A DNA stretch of 23,211 nucleotides from Didymodactylos carnosus. Lineage: Eukaryota; Rotifera; Eurotatoria; Philodinida; Philodinidae. Positions 18,160 to 23,211 of the stretch are shown one piece after another (the stretch's first letter is position 1; each line of letters starts with the position of its first letter). Below the pieces are notes generated by a model. That model was not told the origin of the DNA. It ran no database searches and was given only the letters and a program-made list of their open reading frames with translations. Position numbers and translations under genes: made by a program. Where the stretch lies: positions 1 to 23,211 of the forward strand of contig CAJNOQ010002663.1 of NCBI GenBank assembly GCA_905250885.1. The letters run 5' to 3'.

Positions 18160-18380
18160 CATCTAATCATCACACATATAGATCAACATAAGAGATGATA
18201 TTTCTGTCTACTCCTACTTCTGTTAGTTGAATTATGAATAGTAAATGTAGCAAACACAAATTTTAATTACAATTCTATTTCATGATCATTTCTTCATCAC
18301 TGATGATCAAATGATGGATAATAACTTTATTCTAGCAGCAAAGTGACCTAAATTAATAGATATTTCAGAATGATGTGACA
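18160..18380 (+). repeat. dispersed repeat R1, copy 2
   Basis: Near-identical to 16871-17080. The flanking sequence on both sides differs from copy 1, so these are independent copies or a segmental piece. Confidence 0.8.
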
Positions 18381-18595
18381 AGAGAAAGTTGTATGTCATA
18401 TTAATTTCCCAGATGAACAATTTAAATTATAAGATCGTGTATTCAAGTAGTTTTTATATTTGTCATTTTTCATTGTACCTCTGTCTTCTTATATGATTAA
18501 ATTATTTATTTATATTCAAACATAGTAATGAATAGACAGGTAGAGCAGATCATCTCAAATATAAAGACAAACCGTTACTTGCCGTACTCCGCACA

Positions 18596-18712
18596 CTTTT
18601 AATATTAATAAATATATCTACATCTTAAATCCTACATATAATTATATAAATTTGAAATGTGCGTGATCTCAAACTGTACACACTCTTTAATTAACAAGTA
18701 AAATATAGACTG
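18596..18712 (+). repeat. inverted repeat flanking a pseudogene, left
   Basis: Reverse complement of 19921-20036 at roughly 75-80% identity (ATTAATAAATATATCTA, ATAATTATATAAATTTGAAA, ACACTCTTTAATTA). The pair encloses 1.2 kb with a decayed gene and could be the ends of an old element or an old inverted duplication. Confidence 0.65.
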
Positions 18713-19050
18713 TATATAAATTAATATAAGTGATGATTGATACGATGAATGAGTAAAAATCAAGAAATTTTGGAAAACTGTTTGGAAAAACTGGGACAAT
18801 TAATATCAAAAATGAGTAATCAAATAATTCTTAAAAAGATATATTTTCTTTATACAAAATGTACTCACAAATATTTGAAAAAACTGGAATTTGAAACTGG
18901 TTAGCGTAGTTGACAAATTAGCATTTATAATTCACATTGATATCGTTATATCAGAAATAGTAAAAATGGTTCAACATCATGCCGTTGTATCAATAAAAAG
19001 TGTAATGCTGTGATATTAATTCATTTAGACAAAATTGTGATTAGAAAAGG

Positions 19051-19524
19051 GCCAACGTTCACCATGAACCATATCAAAATCCAGAATAACAATATATTCG
19101 TGACATGAAACGTAGAGCAGAACAAGAAATAATTTCAGTCCGGTAAATTTATGAACAAAAAAGTATTCATTTTATCTTTGTCTTAAAAAATTTTTATAAT
19201 TATGCTTGTTCAACATACATTGCTGACGACTGTAAATATTTAAGAAAGTTTTGGTATCTATACAATTGTTCTCAAGATCGATATTAGACAAACAATTCAT
19301 TGGAAGGCTATAATAGAAAATAAAAGTCGGTAAATTGCTTCTTTTTTTTATCTATACTAAATTCTCACTTCGTTTCTTTCGTGCTTAGTAATATATCGTG
19401 CCATCCAAACACTTATCGATAGATTGAATTAATAGCAGATGAAGATGTTCTAGCACGTACGAGATACCAACAAGAATTAATAACAGAAAAAAAACTCAAA
19501 CAAGAAACAACATGTATCAACTGA
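19051..19524 (+). pseudogene. two-exon gene remnant with two in-frame stops
   Basis: Exon 1 (19051-19142) reads NVHHEPYQNPE, TAA, QYIRDMKRRAEQEIISV. An intron of 246 nt (19143-19388, GTAAAT...TGCTTAG) joins in phase to exon 2: NISCHPNTYR, TAG, then IELIADEDVLARTRYQQELI and a Lys/Glu-rich end, stopping TGA 19522. AATAAA signals follow at 19551 and 19555. The consistent phase and charged helical composition support a real former gene. Each stop is one C-to-T change from a Gln codon. No family is recognised and the N-terminal part is not visible. Confidence 0.45.
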
Positions 19525-19550
19525 GAATCAAGCATTTAAATTGTGTTTAT

Positions 19551-19560
19551 AATAAATAAA
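19551..19560 (+). terminator. polyadenylation signals
   Basis: Overlapping AATAAATAAA just after the stop of the two-exon remnant. Confidence 0.4.
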
Positions 19561-19594
19561 GTGTAAGAAATGAGTATTGAAGAATATATGTATT

Positions 19595-19850
19595 TAGTAT
19601 AAGCTTTATTTTTGTCAGAATACTAGCCGGAAAAATATTTCATTATAGTATTCTAAACTAAAACTATCAAAGAATACAAAATCCATTTTGTATGAATAAA
19701 GAAGATTTGAACGAGTGAACTTAGCTGCAAAAACTAAATAAGAAAATAAAATAAAAGTACTATAATGGAATAGTATACTAGAATGGAATTAGAATACTAT
19801 AATAGAATATTTTTTCACTTATATTCTGACAAAAATAAAACTTATATCAG
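19595..19850. repeat. imperfect hairpin around 19.7 kb
   Basis: AGTATAAGCTTTATTTTTGT at about 19597 pairs with CTGACAAAAATAAAACTTAT at about 19826, and ATTATAGTATTCTAA pairs with TTAGAATACTATAAT between them. The arms run about 65 bp. Confidence 0.6.
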
Positions 19851-19920
19851 ATCAGAACGCAAAAAAACATACCAGAAATATTTATATGTATTTTATTATT
19901 TATTTCTTATAGTTCATATT

Positions 19921-20036
19921 TTTACTTCCTAATTAAAGAGTGTGCGCCATTTAAGATCACGTATATTTCAAATTTATATAATTATGTACAAAAGTTGACA
20001 TATAGATATATTTATTAACGGTAAAAGTATGCGAAG
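19921..20036 (-). repeat. inverted repeat flanking a pseudogene, right
   Basis: Partner of 18596-18712. CTAATTAAAGAGTGTG at its outer-left end corresponds to the inner edge of the other arm. Confidence 0.65.
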
Positions 20037-20851
20037 TTTGAGCATGAACTAAGCAAACTATGCATACATAATAGACTCTTTCATGATTAAGATTATCTCT
20101 GTAAATCAAATTGAAAATGTTTTAAAAGTACTTTCAATCATGAAGCCTCGATTGTAAAAATAATTTATCAGTTTTAGATTAAAAACTGGTATTGAAAATG
20201 ACAGATAGATGTAAAAGAGTGTGTCTATCTTTGTGAGACATCTTATTACAGTATTTTCTACAGTATTCATTTCTCGTTGTTAGGATAAATTAGAATTATA
20301 AAAGATAATTTAATTTCGTTTAACAAGGTAAGTAGTTGAGCTCAGTATGGATTGGTCTAAAAATTTTTTGAGCATATTGAGTGGGACTACTCAGAATTTG
20401 CAAAAATAATTTTGAAATGCACAGTTGAAACTCTACTAAGTTTTGTACAGTTTACTAACTGTGATGAAATAGTTTACAATGAATCCATTTACGTGTTGTA
20501 TGAAGTTTATATGATACAATAGGAATTATATGATACAAACAATGTACATAGAGTGAGATAATTGACTTTGAAAGAGACTAAAAGGTCATGGTAGTCTATC
20601 TGATATAATAAGGTTTGTGTGACACTGATGTATTACATCTAAGTATATTTGTGCTCTGTCTGAGTGTTCGTAAATGGAATTAAATTCAGTGGATAAAGAT
20701 GTATTACACTAGATATTTATAGTTCAGTTTTGAAGTGTTCATGACCTTACACTAATATAGAACGCTCCAGGCAATTTTTTTTAGAATACGATCTCTCGTT
20801 AAGAATGTTAAAGCCTTGAATATCATGTTATATCTTTCCGATAATATCTTT
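20037..20851. other. AT-rich, no gene seen
   Basis: Stops in all frames and no internal repeat noticed apart from GTGATGTATTACA-type short similarities at about 20620-20710. Confidence 0.4.
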
Positions 20852-21168
20852 ATTATTGGTTTCAGATATATTTTTAAAATATTTGATCAAAATTAATTTC
20901 TTTTCTTGTCTAAGATTGTCATCTGAAACTAATTATAATTCATCTCAATATTTTCTTCATTCTCCTTCGTGCTTTTTTATTCATCAAACACATGAATCCA
21001 TAGTGAATTTGAATTATCTCCAGTGTACTTTAATTAAGAAACAAAAGAAATGAATTTGAATAAAGTTCCATAAATTATATACTTTTTAATGTATCTAAAC
21101 TCATTTTTTCAGAATCCATAGCATTTCTTGTTTCTTGTTTGTGTTGAACATACACACAGATTTCTATC
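20852..21168 (+). repeat. dispersed repeat R2, copy 2
   Basis: Near-identical to 17137-17446. The 65-codon frame inside it is not conserved as a frame, because small indels in the other copy break it, so it is not a gene. Confidence 0.85.
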
Positions 21169-21687
21169 TCATGAAATTAACTGTGACAGTACAGTAGATG
21201 AATATTGATAATATCAAAATTTCTTATCATATGACACTCCCAGTCATGAAAATATTATATAGGCGTCCTTGTTACCAAATGCAGAGCACACGTTCAATCG
21301 GGCTCGAGAAAATCGAGGTGTTTTTGCCCAGAATTTTGTGACATGATCTTCTATGAGTTTTCTGGAAACTCCAGTTTTCATCCAGTCACATTAATAGCTA
21401 TGAATAAGCGTGAAGTTGTCATATTTACATTTTTATCAAATCTTCGATTCAGTTTTTAATCAGAATAACCACTAGTTTTCTTTGTTAGGAAAGATTCTGC
21501 TAATTATAGAAAAGATTTTCCAAAGATAAATTGGAGTCCGGTTCTGAAACACACCTTGATCAAGACTTTTGCTTACAGATTTTTCAAAAAAAATTCATCA
21601 AAATGTTGTCAAGAATTGTTCAGGATTCTTTCAGATCAAGAAACTTGACAGATCTTATGCAGATATAAACTATTGTGTAAAACGTGG
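21169..21687. other. no gene seen
   Basis: Mixed AT-rich sequence without a coding signature or recognised repeat. Confidence 0.4.
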
Positions 21688-21930
21688 GATAAGACATGAG
21701 ATTTCTGTCTACTTCTTCTGTTAAGGGAATTATGCATAGTAAATGTGGCAAACACGAATTATAGTTACAATTCCATTTCATGGCTATTTCCTCATCAGTG
21801 ATGATCAAATGATGAATAATATCTTTATTCTAGCATATGGTAGATAATAACTTTATTGTAGTAGCAAAGAGATCTAGGTCAAGAAGATATGACAAAATAA
21901 ATGCTTTTTTTTTCTACATAGTATAGTGTA
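21688..21930 (+). repeat. dispersed repeat R1, diverged copy 3
   Basis: About 80% similar to copies 1 and 2 (ATTTCTGTCTACT, ATAGTAAATGTGGCAAACAC, CATCAGTGATGATCAAATGA), with an extra internal duplication of the TAATAACTTTATT phrase at 21845. Confidence 0.7.
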
Positions 21931-21963
21931 ATCCTAGTGAACGTACTTGATACAAATATTTCA

Positions 21964-22117
21964 TTACTTGTTAGGTACTTGGTAAGTACTTGGAAAATTT
22001 TGCAAATATTTTCAAAATTTCTCACTTATCATGTACTTTCATACGTACTTCTCAATGATCGAAATACTTGCTTTTATTGCTAAGAAGTACCTTTGTGAAA
22101 GTCCTTAACAAGTAAGG
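21964..22117. mobile_element. MITE-like element with TACTTGTTAGG ends
   Basis: TTACTTGTTAGGTAC at 21964 is inverted as GTCCTTAACAAGTAA at 22101-22115. The ~150-bp interior is AT-rich with further GTACTT motifs. It has no coding capacity, and its target-site duplication is not resolved. Confidence 0.5.
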
Positions 22118-22334
22118 GGCCCTTACTTGTAGGTTGATCCTAACCTAACAGGTTAGGTTAGGAAAAGTTATAGGCTAGGTTAGGTTATAGGTTGTTCTAT
22201 TTTTTTTTTCAATGATTAGGTCAGGATTAGATTGTCGAATCCATAGGTTAGGTTAGGATTAGGTTGTGAAATTTTTTATAGGTTAGGTTATAGGTTGCCA
22301 AATATTGGCAACCTGCAGGGCTCTGGTAAGGGCC
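22118..22334. mobile_element. MITE-like element rich in GGTTA pentamers
   Basis: The left end GGGCCCTTACTTGTAGGTTG and the inverted right end AGGCCCTTACCAGAGCCCTG both lead to AGGTTG, suggesting terminal inverted repeats. The interior has about ten GGTTA units, an 11-bp palindrome CCTAACCTAAC (22139-22149, complement 22152-22162) and a 21-bp palindrome at 22293-22313 (GGTTGCCAA, ATA, TTGGCAACC). It touches the preceding element at a palindrome (22109-22129). Confidence 0.5.
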
Positions 22335-23211
22335 TATTTTTGTAGAAATAAGAAGCACATGAATACTGTAGCAACGCCTCAATAGCAATACAAACTGAAC
22401 GCCCTGAAACATATATATTATTCTCTAATATTTTATTTTGTATCTGTATATTACTGAGATTTTATCATTTTTCAACTGTTTCTCTCGAACAGTGATCTGC
22501 ACGCTGAAAATCTATATTAAGTAAAGGGTAATCTTGTACATTTTCTTCATGCATGTATAATATTATCATGAAAATTTGTTTTATTGTTTTATATTTGTCA
22601 GAACTGTATCTTACTCTTTTCTCTATAATCTCTTTTTGTCTTACATGTAGGTTTACTGAACACTCTTACTTTATGAACACTTTTTTTTAACTGAAAATTG
22701 GGTTAAAATCAACAGTTGCTTAGATAAGACAGGTTAAGACCGCTTACCACTATCCATTTACTTGAATACCATAGCTATGGTTAGCAAAACGTATTTTCTT
22801 TGTGACATAGAATAACATAAGTTCACAGAATATTAAGCAACGCTCGAGAAAGCACTGGATAATATTACCTTAAAAGCCATGCAAGTAAGACACTCCCAAC
22901 TCAAGGTTTCCGTAACTTTTTCGTTTTGATATATTTATACATGGTCGGATAGAGAACCTCACGTTGAGTAAGAAAAACTTAGTTTTAATTTTTGAAAATG
23001 TTTTTTTGAGGGTGAAAAGTTTTTAAAGTTTTAAAAGACCGTTTTTGCTCAAAATCGTTACAGTTTCAAAAAATTCAAAGTTTGCATTTTCTCTTTCTTC
23101 TTTCACGTTTTGAAACTAACTGTTTTGAATTCAGCATTGAAAACTGAGTATAGAATAAATGTTTCATTGATATCAAACATACAAACTGATTTAGTCTGCT
23201 TCACTTGAACT
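22335..23211. other. no gene seen
   Basis: AT-rich sequence with no coding signature. ATTCAGCATTGAAAACTGA (23131-23149) is shared with 16052-16070. Confidence 0.4.

Noticed and set aside
8106..19524. Ciliate-type code (TAA/TAG as Gln), because several remnants carry TAA or TAG at plausible Gln positions
   Set aside because: The same remnants also have frameshifts, the B-box/TLDc frame is long without such codons, and the long non-coding repeats are unlike a ciliate somatic genome.
20856..21053. 65-codon plus-strand frame in repeat R2
   Set aside because: The second copy of the repeat breaks the frame with small indels.
22139..22290. Interstitial telomere made of GGTTA units
   Set aside because: The units are scattered, inverted and interrupted, and bounded by element-like inverted ends.

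Overview
The window looks like an AT-rich, transposon-littered piece of an animal genome, most plausibly a bdelloid rotifer or a similar small invertebrate. The reasons are short introns (about 59-67 nt) with good GT..AG borders, a B-box plus TLDc protein of a kind I associate with bdelloids, a piggyBac remnant, AATAAA polyadenylation signals and no bacterial features. The taxon is inference. No complete, intact, multi-domain gene is present. Almost every gene is truncated, frameshifted or split, and most of the rest is nested inverted-repeat DNA.

Left part (1-6.7 kb). After a small AGGCAAAACT hairpin (250-369) and a coding-like fragment (756-949, minus), a piggyBac-type element starts at a TTAA site (1640). 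It keeps its terminus, TATA box and the acidic N-terminal transposase region, then breaks off. It abuts an inverted duplication (2399-2621 and 2929-3150) that splits a DEDDy-type 3'-5' exonuclease gene into two divergent halves. Next come the 3' exon of an unrecognised minus-strand gene (3478-3661), an RRM-protein pseudogene with one frameshift and a 59-nt intron (3708-4397), and a minus-strand B-box/coiled-coil/TLDc gene (4700-5680). The TLDc domain is frameshifted and ends in a perfect 95-bp palindrome (4501-4595).

Middle (6.7-15.3 kb). Degenerate ~122-bp units in both orientations (6.86-7.74 kb) are followed by an acidic-tailed pseudogene (8.1-8.3 kb). A minus-strand single-pass membrane protein exon is then cut in two by a 6,186-bp TA-flanked foldback element (9051-15236). 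Removing the element and one TA restores an open frame that runs into the transmembrane helix. The element has ACGG/GTTAACGG-rich arms and no coding capacity. It carries a second foldback (ATATATTGGG family, ~9400-10551) in its left arm and a third family (ACGAATTCGT palindromes, ~11.77-13.28 kb) in its loop.

Right part (15.3-23.2 kb). There is a 33-bp tandem repeat, then a mosaic of two dispersed repeat families (R1 in three copies, R2 in two), one of which hosts a second copy of the ATATATTGGG element. A two-exon pseudogene with two in-frame stops lies between inverted repeats (18.6-20.0 kb). Two small adjacent MITE-like elements follow, one rich in GGTTA pentamers (22.1-22.3 kb). The last ~0.9 kb shows nothing clear. 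The genes do not form a pathway; the theme is foldback transposition, inverted duplication and gene decay.
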